Assembly (NCBI GenBank): GCA_018714575.1
Contig: DVNF01000056.1
Span: 1-5,471 of the forward strand
Direction: 5' to 3'
Source: Candidatus Stercoripulliclostridium merdigallinarum
GTDB lineage: Bacteria; Bacillota; Clostridia; Christensenellales; DTU072
Length of the DNA: 5,471 nucleotides
Shown: positions 1 to 5,471 of the stretch, piece after piece
Numbering within the stretch: position 1 is the stretch's first letter
Layout: the number at the start of each line of letters is the position of its first letter
Program-made: the position numbers and the translations under genes
Notes under the pieces: generated by a model
Seen by the model: only the letters and a program-made list of their open reading frames with translations
Databases searched by the model: none
Told to the model about the DNA's origin: nothing

Positions 1-1611
1 GTCAGCGGCAACGGCTACGGCATAACCGTAGAGCATACGTTTACGGTAAATATCGATAACGTCGCCCCGGTAATACATGCCGGCAACATCAGAAATTCCG
101 AAACGGGCGAGCCGTTGGAATATTATATCGACCAGGAGATCACTTACGTCGAAGCGAATTTGAAGAGCGCGACTTATAATAATTTCCTGTTATCCAACGG
201 TCAGATCATTGCTACCAACACAGTGGACAACTCTAATGGCGGCAGGGTAGAGATCCGCGTCGAGGATATGGCTGGCAACGTCACGACCTTGACGTTTATA
301 ATGACTATATTCCCGTTGACGGTAAACAACATCACGACTTCGACCCAGGACAGAGAGCTGTTGAACAGGTTGGAAAACGATTATAACGCTGCGGCGCAGG
401 CAGGCGGCTTGACCGAAAGCAGAATGCAGTATTTCGAAACGCTGATACAGCGCCTGAAAGACAGACTGATAATGCTGGAAACCCAGATCGGCGCCTATCG
501 TAACTATCTGTCGCAGGTCAATTCGAAGCAATCGTTTACGTTGGAATCCGACTATAACACGATGTTTACCTACATCAATTACTTTGAAACCAAGGACGAA
601 CAGATACGCTATCCCGATTGGATGCAACAGGCTATTCTGGAAGGGGAATACAGGACGTATTATCTGAAATTGGAAACCGAATTCGAAAAGCTGCAAATTT
701 TGATGGAAGAGGTTTTGACGATCGAGGACGAAGTCGTCTTGTTGCCGGCAACTAACGTCGTTGCCAGGGAAGATTACCAAAATATCATCAGAGTGTATAA
801 CGAATACGATTCGTTGGCGCGCGACCAAAAGGCGGTATTTACGCCGAACCTGTTGAACAAGCTGACCGAACTCAGGCGTATTTGCGAAGTGTTGTTGATG
901 CAGGACGAAAGCACCGGTATCAGTATCGACGGCGATCACTTGGTAGGCGAGCTGGGCGGTTCGTCGCTGACGGTAACTTCGTATGCCGCCGAATCGCAAT
1001 ATTTTATCGAGGCGCAATCGACGCTGTTCAATCAAATGGCTCCGACGGAATCCAGAAAGATCCTGTCTATCAACAGGTTGAGTCTGGAAGGCGCCGGCGC
1101 GGAATTCGACACGGGTATCATTACGGTGACCCTGCCCATTCCCGAGGACTACAGACAGTACGTTTATTTTGCGGTCTACGAACTGTCTCCGGACGGCACG
1201 ATCACAAAGATAGAAACGTCCAGGATCTCTCCCGACGCGGAAACCGTATACTTCACCACCGATCATCTGTCGACCTATATTTTGGCGACCACCGCCAACG
1301 TGGTAGTGGCGGAAGAGCCCGAAAAGATTTACGGATCGATAGCCGGTATCGAAGTCGACGCTACGATGTTGACGTATATCACATATTCGGTGGTGGCAAT
1401 GTTCGTAATCTTTGTCATCATAATACTGTTGATAGCCTGGCGCAGGCGCAAATTCCTGCAAGGCTACAACCGCGATCACAAGAAAGCGTTGATCAGGCGC
1501 GGCATCCATTCGATACCGAAGGGCAATCCGCCGCCGCCGTCAAATCCCGCCAACCCCATCGAACGCGTCGGACACGATCCGCAGGTATTCTATCGGGGTA
1601 AAAAGAGATAG
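1..1611 (+). CDS. Surface protein with Ig-like domains and C-terminal membrane anchor, 5' end missing
   Basis: The frame is open from base 1, so the gene starts upstream; 536 residues are visible, ending at TAG 1609-1611. A TTG at 115 is possible as a start but lies inside a domain and has no ribosome binding site. Residues 1-24 end in FTVNIDNVAPVI, the typical end of a bacterial Ig-like repeat. Residues about 25-104 look like another Ig-like domain, closing with VEIRVEDMAGNVTTLTF. About 116-243 is a charged, probably helical stalk. About 245-300 resembles the helical repeats of Gram-positive surface proteins (Y..L...QK.....L pattern). About 306-430 is beta-rich and ends in FTTDHLSTYILAT, as seen before the anchors of such proteins. 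Residues 458-479 form one transmembrane helix, followed by a 57-residue tail rich in Lys and Arg with a PPPP stretch. There is no LPXTG sorting signal, so the protein is probably held by the membrane helix with its bulk outside. Ligand and role (adhesion, wall or polysaccharide binding) cannot be read from this fragment. No terminator is evident before the next gene. Confidence 0.85.
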   Translation, partial: VSGNGYGITVEHTFTVNIDNVAPVIHAGNIRNSETGEPLEYYIDQEITYVEANLKSATYNNFLLSNGQIIATNTVDNSNGGRVEIRVEDMAGNVTTLTFIMTIFPLTVNNITTSTQDRELLNRLENDYNAAAQAGGLTESRMQYFETLIQRLKDRLIMLETQIGAYRNYLSQVNSKQSFTLESDYNTMFTYINYFETKDEQIRYPDWMQQAILEGEYRTYYLKLETEFEKLQILMEEVLTIEDEVVLLPATNVVAREDYQNIIRVYNEYDSLARDQKAVFTPNLLNKLTELRRICEVLLMQDESTGISIDGDHLVGELGGSSLTVTSYAAESQYFIEAQSTLFNQMAPTESRKILSINRLSLEGAGAEFDTGIITVTLPIPEDYRQYVYFAVYELSPDGTITKIETSRISPDAETVYFTTDHLSTYILATTANVVVAEEPEKIYGSIAGIEVDATMLTYITYSVVAMFVIFVIIILLIAWRRRKFLQGYNRDHKKALIRRGIHSIPKGNPPPPSNPANPIERVGHDPQVFYRGKKR

Positions 1612-1681
1612 AAACTCGTTTAAATACGCAGCTAAACAGATAAAATCGCACCTAATAGGGGCATGAAACAATAAAAAGTGT

Positions 1682-1687
1682 AGGAGG
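1682..1687 (+). promoter_or_regulatory. Shine-Dalgarno site of the SCP2-like gene
   Basis: A full AGGAGG lies six bases before ATG 1694 and fixes that start. It is the only strong ribosome binding site in the 82-base gap after the surface protein gene. No convincing promoter was seen in that gap: TAAAAT at 1641-1646 has no matching -35 box. Confidence 0.85.
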
Positions 1688-1693
1688 TATCAA

Positions 1694-2482
1694 ATGGCAA
1701 TCGACGTAAAAACTTTGGCGTTCGTCAATTTCTATGCGGCTATGGGCACGTTGGAAAAGTACGTGGAATACGATGAAAACGCGCGTGAATTAGCCAAAAG
1801 GCAGAATATTAACGTGCGTTTTAAAGTGTTGGGAGGCGGTCCCGACGGCGTATTGATATTCGATGACGGAAAGGTAACGGCTCTACCGTACGACAAAAGC
1901 ATCAAAACGGATATAGTGTTGATCTGCAAGGATCCGGAGCATTTCAACAAAGTCGTAGAGGGAAAAGCTATGCCCATACCCGTAAAAGGTTTGTTTAAAA
2001 CGTTGTCGTTTATGGGAAACGCCAAAAGTCCGTTCATGGTCCTGACCGACAACATGGCAAAGCTGATGCGACAAAAGGAATTTACCGATCCCGCGGAACG
2101 CGAACTCAGCACTAAATTGGCGTTTTACGCGATGGTGGCGGGTATTGCCACAGTCGGTAACCACGATCCGATAGCAAGATATGCGATGCGGCGTATCAAG
2201 AACGGCGAAATTATCTTGGGGATCCGCGACGTTTGCTATGCGACGCTGGTAAAAACCGGCGGAAACGGAGAGGAGGCAAAGTTGGCTTGCGTCAGACAGA
2301 AACTCAACGACGGCAAAGCCTTTATGACTTTCGATTCAGTCGATACGGCAAAAGGTTTGATAGACGGCGATCTGGACGCCATGGCATGCATCAGCTCCGG
2401 CAAATTGGATACGCGCGGACATATGCTGATGCTGGATAACGTAAATAAAATCTTGAACATCGTTCCGAAATATCTGGCTTAG
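1694..2482 (+). CDS. SCP2 (sterol carrier protein 2)-like protein, probably two tandem domains
   Basis: A 262-residue soluble protein with no signal peptide or membrane helix. Residues about 40-125 follow the SCP2 pattern: an RFKVLGGGPDGVLIFDDGKV strand pair, then DIVLICKDPEHFNKVVEGKA (a strand, then helix ending in a Gly-Lys turn), then a hydrophobic strand and LTDNMAKLM. SCP2 folds make a hydrophobic tunnel for lipids or other apolar ligands. Residues about 165-262 repeat the outline, with FDSVDTAKGLIDGDLDAMAC followed by a Gly-rich turn and LDNVNKIL, so a second diverged SCP2-like domain is likely. The start is ATG 1694, set by the AGGAGG upstream. The stop TAG 2480-2482 overlaps the ribosome binding site of the aminotransferase gene, nine bases before its ATG and in the same frame, which points to translational coupling. 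I infer that the protein binds or presents a substrate for the aminotransferase, but no ligand can be named. The SCP2 assignment comes from motif pattern only; a different alpha/beta fold remains possible. Confidence 0.7.
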   Translation: MAIDVKTLAFVNFYAAMGTLEKYVEYDENARELAKRQNINVRFKVLGGGPDGVLIFDDGKVTALPYDKSIKTDIVLICKDPEHFNKVVEGKAMPIPVKGLFKTLSFMGNAKSPFMVLTDNMAKLMRQKEFTDPAERELSTKLAFYAMVAGIATVGNHDPIARYAMRRIKNGEIILGIRDVCYATLVKTGGNGEEAKLACVRQKLNDGKAFMTFDSVDTAKGLIDGDLDAMACISSGKLDTRGHMLMLDNVNKILNIVPKYLA

Positions 2483-2486
2483 GAGG
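2481..2486 (+). promoter_or_regulatory. Shine-Dalgarno site overlapping a stop codon
   Basis: AGGAGG shares its first two bases with the TAG stop (2480-2482) of the SCP2-like gene and stands five bases before ATG 2492. A ribosome ending the first gene stops directly on this site, the usual layout for coupled translation. It confirms the aminotransferase start and argues against the pair being one fused gene. Confidence 0.85.
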
Positions 2487-2491
2487 ACAGC

Positions 2492-3751
2492 ATGAAAACT
2501 TACACTTACCCTAAAAACGTTGAAACGATGACAAGGGCAGGCAAAGTCATTCCTGCCGGAGTCTACGGTCACCTGGGTCCCGGCGAAGGTTGTATGATAC
2601 CGACTTCGGCGTACCCGTTCTTTGTAGATCACGCCAAAGGTTCCGAGATGTGGGACGTCGACGGTAACCGCTTTATCGATTACATGTGCGGTTACGGACC
2701 CAACGTCACAGGTTATTGCGACGAGGACGTGGATAACGCGGCAATGAAACAGATAAAGTTAGGCAACTGCACTTCACTGCCTTCCCATATCATGGTGGAC
2801 TTTGCGGAGCTGTTGACGTCTACTGTAAAAAAAGATTGGGCGTTCTTTTGTAAAAACGGCGGCGACGTCACTACGTTTGCGATAATGATAGCGCGCTATT
2901 ATACCGGCAAAAAGAAGATAATCTTTGTAAACAATTACTATCACGGAGTAGCTCCCTGGACGCAAAAACCCGATTCGCCGGGAACGTTGCCGGAAGACTG
3001 CATGAACTCGCTGTACGTCGATTGGAACGACTTGGACGGGCTGAAAAAGGTCATAGCCGAAAACCGCGACGACATAGCTTGCTTTATATCGACTCCGTAC
3101 ATGCACGGCAACTTTGTCGACAACGAGCTTCCTGCGGAAGGCTATTGGCAGGAAGTCAGAAAGCTATGCACCGACAATAACATAATATTGATCATCGACG
3201 ATATCCGCGCCGGTTTCAGACTGTCGCTACACGGCAGCGATAACTACTTCGGTTTCGAAGCCGATCTGATTTGCTTCTGTAAAGCTTTGGCAAACGGTTA
3301 CAACGTGTCGGCGCTATGCGGCAAAGAGTTTTTGAAAGGCGCGGCAGGCTCGATACCTTATACCGGTTCCTATTGGATGAGCGCAGTACCCTTTGCGGCA
3401 GGCATCGCCAATATCAATAAGCTGATCGCCGGCGACGCTTGCGCCCACTTCAAAGCCATGGGCGAAAGATTAGAAGCAGGGCTGATGAAGACGGCAAACG
3501 AATTGAACGTGCCGTTGGTATTCTCCGGTCCTCCGGCGCTGTTCTATATGCGCATAAAGGACAAGGCGGATAACTTTTTACTGCACCAGGAATGGGTCGC
3601 GGAATGCGTCAGACGCGGTGTGTTCATCACCAACCACCATAACCATTTCATGAACCTTTCCATGACAAAGGAATTGATCGACGAAACGATAACGATTTGC
3701 TCCGAAGCCATGGACGTCATGGTCAAAAACCACCCCGAACTGTTTAAATAG
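2492..3751 (+). CDS. Class-III PLP-dependent aminotransferase (glutamate-1-semialdehyde aminotransferase-like)
   Basis: A complete 419-residue cytosolic enzyme, the usual length for fold-type I, class-III aminotransferases. Visible landmarks in order are: MWDVDGNRFIDYMCGYGP (residues 53-70), the substrate-entry beta strands of the family; CKNGGDVTTFAIMIARYYTG (120-139), the cofactor-phosphate region; YHG (150-152); IIDDIRAGFR (234-243), with Asp236 expected to pair with the pyridine nitrogen; and CFCKALANGYNVSALCG (261-277), with Lys264 the expected Schiff-base lysine. TGSYWMSAVPFAAG (291-304) probably supplies the phosphate contact from the second subunit. The enzyme should move an amino group, or shift it within a molecule as HemL does. 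I do not call it hemL: the usual NSGTEA motif reads KNGGDV, DE is DD, and no haem gene is nearby. An NGxD variant occurs in some class-III enzymes of unclear or sugar-related function. The substrate is unknown. The partner is the coupled SCP2-like gene just upstream. Stop codon TAG 3749-3751. Confidence 0.9.
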   Translation: MKTYTYPKNVETMTRAGKVIPAGVYGHLGPGEGCMIPTSAYPFFVDHAKGSEMWDVDGNRFIDYMCGYGPNVTGYCDEDVDNAAMKQIKLGNCTSLPSHIMVDFAELLTSTVKKDWAFFCKNGGDVTTFAIMIARYYTGKKKIIFVNNYYHGVAPWTQKPDSPGTLPEDCMNSLYVDWNDLDGLKKVIAENRDDIACFISTPYMHGNFVDNELPAEGYWQEVRKLCTDNNIILIIDDIRAGFRLSLHGSDNYFGFEADLICFCKALANGYNVSALCGKEFLKGAAGSIPYTGSYWMSAVPFAAGIANINKLIAGDACAHFKAMGERLEAGLMKTANELNVPLVFSGPPALFYMRIKDKADNFLLHQEWVAECVRRGVFITNHHNHFMNLSMTKELIDETITICSEAMDVMVKNHPELFK

Positions 3752-3766
3752 AAAGGGTGCGCGAAA

Positions 3767-3805
3767 AGCGACACAGACAAGCGACACAGACAAGTGACGC
3801 AGACA
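3767..3805 (+). repeat. Three tandem copies of a 13-bp unit
   Basis: Copies lie at 3767-3779, 3780-3792 and 3793-3805. The first two are identical (AGCGACACAGACA); the third differs at two positions (AGTGACGCAGACA). The array is just after the aminotransferase stop and before an A+T-rich block. The 13-base period is not a multiple of three, so it is not coding. It could be a slippage product or binding sites for a protein; nothing here decides between them. Confidence 0.9.
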
Positions 3806-3810
3806 AAAGA

Positions 3811-3838
3811 TTAAAATTAATATAATTATAATTTAGTA
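3811..3838 (+). promoter_or_regulatory. A+T-rich block, possible rmuC promoter
   Basis: A stretch made almost only of A and T between the 13-bp repeats and the hairpin. TATAAT occurs twice, at 3821-3826 and 3827-3832, matching a sigma-A-type -10 box. No good -35 box lies 16-18 bases upstream; the nearest partial match, GTGACG at 3794-3799 in the third repeat, is 21 bases from the first -10. If used, transcription would start just before the hairpin at 3839. The call rests on composition and position only. Confidence 0.4.
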
Positions 3839-3869
3839 CGCACGCGGGCGCGTAACGTGCCTGCGTGCG
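3839..3869 (+). other. Perfect 14-bp hairpin in the leader of rmuC
   Basis: Arms 3839-3852 and 3856-3869 pair over 14 bases around a TAA loop: 12 Watson-Crick pairs and two G-U pairs. Both G-U pairs form only in RNA read from the + strand; minus-strand RNA would have A-C mismatches there, so the + transcript is the likelier structured form. No T-run follows, so it is not a standard terminator for the aminotransferase gene. It ends 13 bases before the rmuC ATG. Possible roles are a stabilising 5' stem, control of translation, or an incomplete terminator. Confidence 0.75.
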
Positions 3870-3882
3870 GAACGGGAAATTA

Positions 3883-5238
3883 ATGACAACCGTAATCATA
3901 CTTTCAGCCGTCGCGGCAGCGTTGTCCTTAGTGACGATCGTCACCGTGGCGATGGCGATCAGAAAAATAAAATCTTCCGGCACCGCTGATAATTCGGATA
4001 AAATCGTATCCGAAATCAAAAGCGGCAATTCAGCAATAGAGGCGACCGTAAGAACTTATACGGTTACCCAAAGCGGCGCAATAGAAAAATTGACGAACCA
4101 ATTTTCCGAAACGGCGAAAAAGGACAGAGAATCTGCCAACATTTTGCACGACAGGGTATTGCAATCGGTAAAAGATCAGGCTGCGAACAACGAAAAACGC
4201 ATTGCCGAGATGAGCGATTCTCAACGCGCCGCCTTGGCGGAGATGAAAAAAGAATTAAAAGAATCGTTGGAAAAGCTGGGGAAGGACACCCGCGAGGACA
4301 TGGAAAAAGTCCGCAAGGAAAACGAAGAGCAGCTGGACAGGATCCGCGGCACGGTGGACGAAAAGCTGACAAAGACGTTAAACGAAAGGTTGGATTCGTC
4401 CTTTAAAAACGTTTCCGACACTTTGGACAAACTGTATAGGAACCTGGGCGAGCTGAAGAGCCTGGACGCCGCGGTAGGGGACTTGAACAAGACTTTGAAC
4501 GGCGTTAAAACCAGAGGTAATTGGGGGGAGCTTTCTTTGGAAACGCTGCTGACCGACATATTGACGCCCGATCAATACGAACGCCAATCCTCTATGGGCA
4601 GGCGCGTAAAGGAAATGGTAGACTTTGCGGTGAAAATGCCCGGCAGTAACGGCAGCGAAGTTTATCTGCCCATCGATTCGAAATTCCCGATCGAGGATTT
4701 TCAACGTATGATGGCGGCTTTTGACGCCGGCAACATGACCGAATACAACCTCTGTCGCAAGGAGTTTGAAAAACGGTTAAAGAGCGAAGCCATCTCGATA
4801 CGGAACAAATACATATCGCCCCCTAAGACCACCGACTTTGCTTTGATGTATTTGCCTACGGAAAGTCTTTACGCCGAAGCGTTGCGCATTCCGGGGTTGG
4901 TGGAGGAGATACAACGCAATCAACGGGTGATCGTTACGGGACCCACTAACGCCGCCGCGCTGTTGAACTCGTTAAGGATAGGCTTCAGGACGCTGAGGAT
5001 AGAAAAGAGCTCGGCGGAAGTATTCAAGATACTGTCCGATTTCCGCAAAAAGTTCGACACGTTCAAAGAAACTATAGCGGCAACGGGAGATTTATTGAAC
5101 AGGGCAAGAGACAAATTGCAAAAAGCCGAGGACAGCACCGAGAAAATGGACAAATCGTTGCGCCGTGCCGAAGGCTTGGACATCGATTCGGAAGTGCAAC
5201 CGCCCATGCTTATCGGGCAGGAAAACACCGGAATATAG
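3883..5238 (+). CDS. rmuC: DNA recombination protein RmuC
   Basis: A 451-residue protein, close to the usual RmuC length of roughly 400-500. Residues 4-26 form an N-terminal membrane helix followed by basic RKIK, so the rest probably faces the cytoplasm. About 40-205 is a long, highly charged coiled coil. The RmuC domain, related to restriction-endonuclease folds, spans about 205-385. It carries GNWGE (212-216), LPIDSKFP (262-269), SPPKTTDFALMYLPTE (312-327) and TNAAALLNSLRIGFRTLRIE (355-374), the family's best-conserved blocks. In Escherichia coli, loss of RmuC raises inversion at short inverted repeats; the exact activity is not settled. I chose ATG 3883 because the in-frame GTG at 3865 lies inside the hairpin arm and would only add six residues before the hydrophobic segment. 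The ribosome binding site is weak (GGAACGGG, 3869-3876), unlike the strong sites of the other genes, so expression is perhaps low or leader-controlled. It is probably transcribed separately from the aminotransferase pair. Stop codon TAG 5236-5238. Confidence 0.95.
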   Translation: MTTVIILSAVAAALSLVTIVTVAMAIRKIKSSGTADNSDKIVSEIKSGNSAIEATVRTYTVTQSGAIEKLTNQFSETAKKDRESANILHDRVLQSVKDQAANNEKRIAEMSDSQRAALAEMKKELKESLEKLGKDTREDMEKVRKENEEQLDRIRGTVDEKLTKTLNERLDSSFKNVSDTLDKLYRNLGELKSLDAAVGDLNKTLNGVKTRGNWGELSLETLLTDILTPDQYERQSSMGRRVKEMVDFAVKMPGSNGSEVYLPIDSKFPIEDFQRMMAAFDAGNMTEYNLCRKEFEKRLKSEAISIRNKYISPPKTTDFALMYLPTESLYAEALRIPGLVEEIQRNQRVIVTGPTNAAALLNSLRIGFRTLRIEKSSAEVFKILSDFRKKFDTFKETIAATGDLLNRARDKLQKAEDSTEKMDKSLRRAEGLDIDSEVQPPMLIGQENTGI

Positions 5239-5243
5239 AAAAC

Positions 5244-5277
5244 GCGGTAAGATAATGATTTAAGATATAATTACCGC
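5244..5277 (+). repeat. Inverted repeat GCGGTAA / TTACCGC around an A+T-rich centre
   Basis: Seven-base arms at 5244-5250 and 5271-5277 are perfect complements, separated by 20 bases. The repeat starts five bases after the rmuC stop codon. The centre and right arm include TATAAT. No T-run follows, so it is a poor terminator; it could be an operator over a promoter or a weak RNA stem. Confidence 0.55.
5266..5271 (+). promoter_or_regulatory. Possible -10 box before the lipoprotein gene
   Basis: An exact TATAAT, 78 bases before the lipoprotein ATG and inside the gap after rmuC. No recognisable -35 box is found 16-18 bases upstream and there is no extended TGn. Its surroundings resemble those of the TATAAT before rmuC: both lie in ATATAATTA and both are followed by CGCACGCG. 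Confidence 0.35.
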
Positions 5278-5339
5278 ACGCGCTTAGGACGGGCGCAGAA
5301 CAGGTAAATTTCGAACTGTGCGGAGAAATTTCGCCAATC

Positions 5340-5345
5340 GGGAGG
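5340..5345 (+). promoter_or_regulatory. Shine-Dalgarno site of the lipoprotein gene
   Basis: GGGAGG lies four bases before ATG 5350. It fixes the start of the lipoprotein reading frame, which is too short in this window to be judged by length. Confidence 0.8.
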
Positions 5346-5349
5346 AAAC

Positions 5350-5471
5350 ATGAAAACCAAAGTAATTATCGCCGTGTTGGTAGTTTTGTTGGCAGTGACG
5401 CTGGTCGCCTGTAACTCCGAAAAGGACGTGACGGCGGCAGAGGTGGACGGTGTTCGGGACGGAAAAGTCAC
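5350..5471 (+). CDS. Lipoprotein, 3' end missing
   Basis: Forty complete codons are visible before the window ends. The N-terminus is a classic lipoprotein signal: MKTK, a hydrophobic core (VIIAVLVVLLAVT, residues 5-17) and the lipobox LVAC (18-21). Signal peptidase II should cut before Cys21, which is then lipid-modified and holds the protein on the outer face of the membrane. The mature part begins NSEKDVTAAEVDGVRDGKV, a flexible start of unknown family. ATG 5350 is supported by the GGGAGG upstream. A substrate-binding protein, foldase or surface domain protein would all fit; the visible part cannot tell them apart. Confidence 0.85.
   Translation, partial: MKTKVIIAVLVVLLAVTLVACNSEKDVTAAEVDGVRDGKV

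Noticed and set aside
190..1509. Long minus-strand open frame opposite the surface protein gene
   Set aside because: Its 439-residue product has no recognisable domain, no ribosome binding site, and lies fully antisense to a gene with clear domain order; it comes from codon bias.
882..1601. Second + strand open frame inside the surface protein gene
   Set aside because: Its product is a low-quality Arg/Gly-rich sequence in another frame of a well-supported gene; there is no ribosome binding site or family signal.
1618..1646. Promoter between the surface protein and SCP2-like genes
   Set aside because: TAAAAT at 1641-1646 is a fair -10 box, but the -35 position reads GTTTAA, with too few matches to TTGACA to support a call.
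3752..3811. Coding extension of the aminotransferase through the repeat array
   Set aside because: Reading through TAG would add about 20 polar residues over the 13-bp repeats, but the family-normal end is already reached at residue 419.
3839..3869. Rho-independent terminator of the aminotransferase gene
   Set aside because: The stem is strong but no T-run follows it on the + strand; the bases after it read GAACGGG.
3865..3882. GTG 3865 as the rmuC start
   Set aside because: It lies in the 3' arm of the hairpin and adds only six polar residues ahead of the membrane segment; ATG 3883 fits better.

Overview
The window looks like a stretch of bacterial chromosome with every gene on the + strand. 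Strong AGGAGG-type ribosome binding sites, a surface protein with a single membrane anchor and a Lys/Arg-rich tail, and a lipoprotein signal peptide suggest a Gram-positive-like anaerobe, perhaps an uncultured Clostridia-type Bacillota. That placement is inference from style, not from a marker gene. There are no RNA genes, insertion sequences, CRISPR arrays or phage genes that I can support.

Layout: (1) 1-1611 is the 3' part of a large surface protein gene: Ig-like domains, a helical stalk, a beta-rich domain, one transmembrane helix and a basic cytoplasmic tail. (2) 1694-2482 and 2492-3751 form a tight two-gene unit. The first protein has an SCP2 (sterol carrier)-like fold, probably in two copies. 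The second is a class-III PLP-dependent aminotransferase of a divergent subgroup related to glutamate-1-semialdehyde aminotransferase. The stop codon of the first overlaps the ribosome binding site of the second, so they are probably translated together and work in one pathway, whose substrate I cannot name. (3) 3752-3882 is an intergenic leader with three copies of a 13-bp repeat, an A+T-rich block with TATAAT, and a perfect 14-bp hairpin. (4) 3883-5238 encodes RmuC, a membrane-anchored coiled-coil protein with a nuclease-like domain. (5) 5239-5349 is a second leader with a similar TATAAT/CGCACGCG arrangement. (6) From 5350 a lipoprotein begins and runs off the window.

The most interesting points are the SCP2-like/aminotransferase pair, the non-standard cofactor-binding motif of the aminotransferase, and the structured leaders on both sides of rmuC. 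All four complete stop codons are TAG, and the one between the SCP2-like and aminotransferase genes leaves them in the same reading frame. I see no convincing wholly new system; the SCP2-like/aminotransferase pair is the best candidate for undescribed biochemistry.
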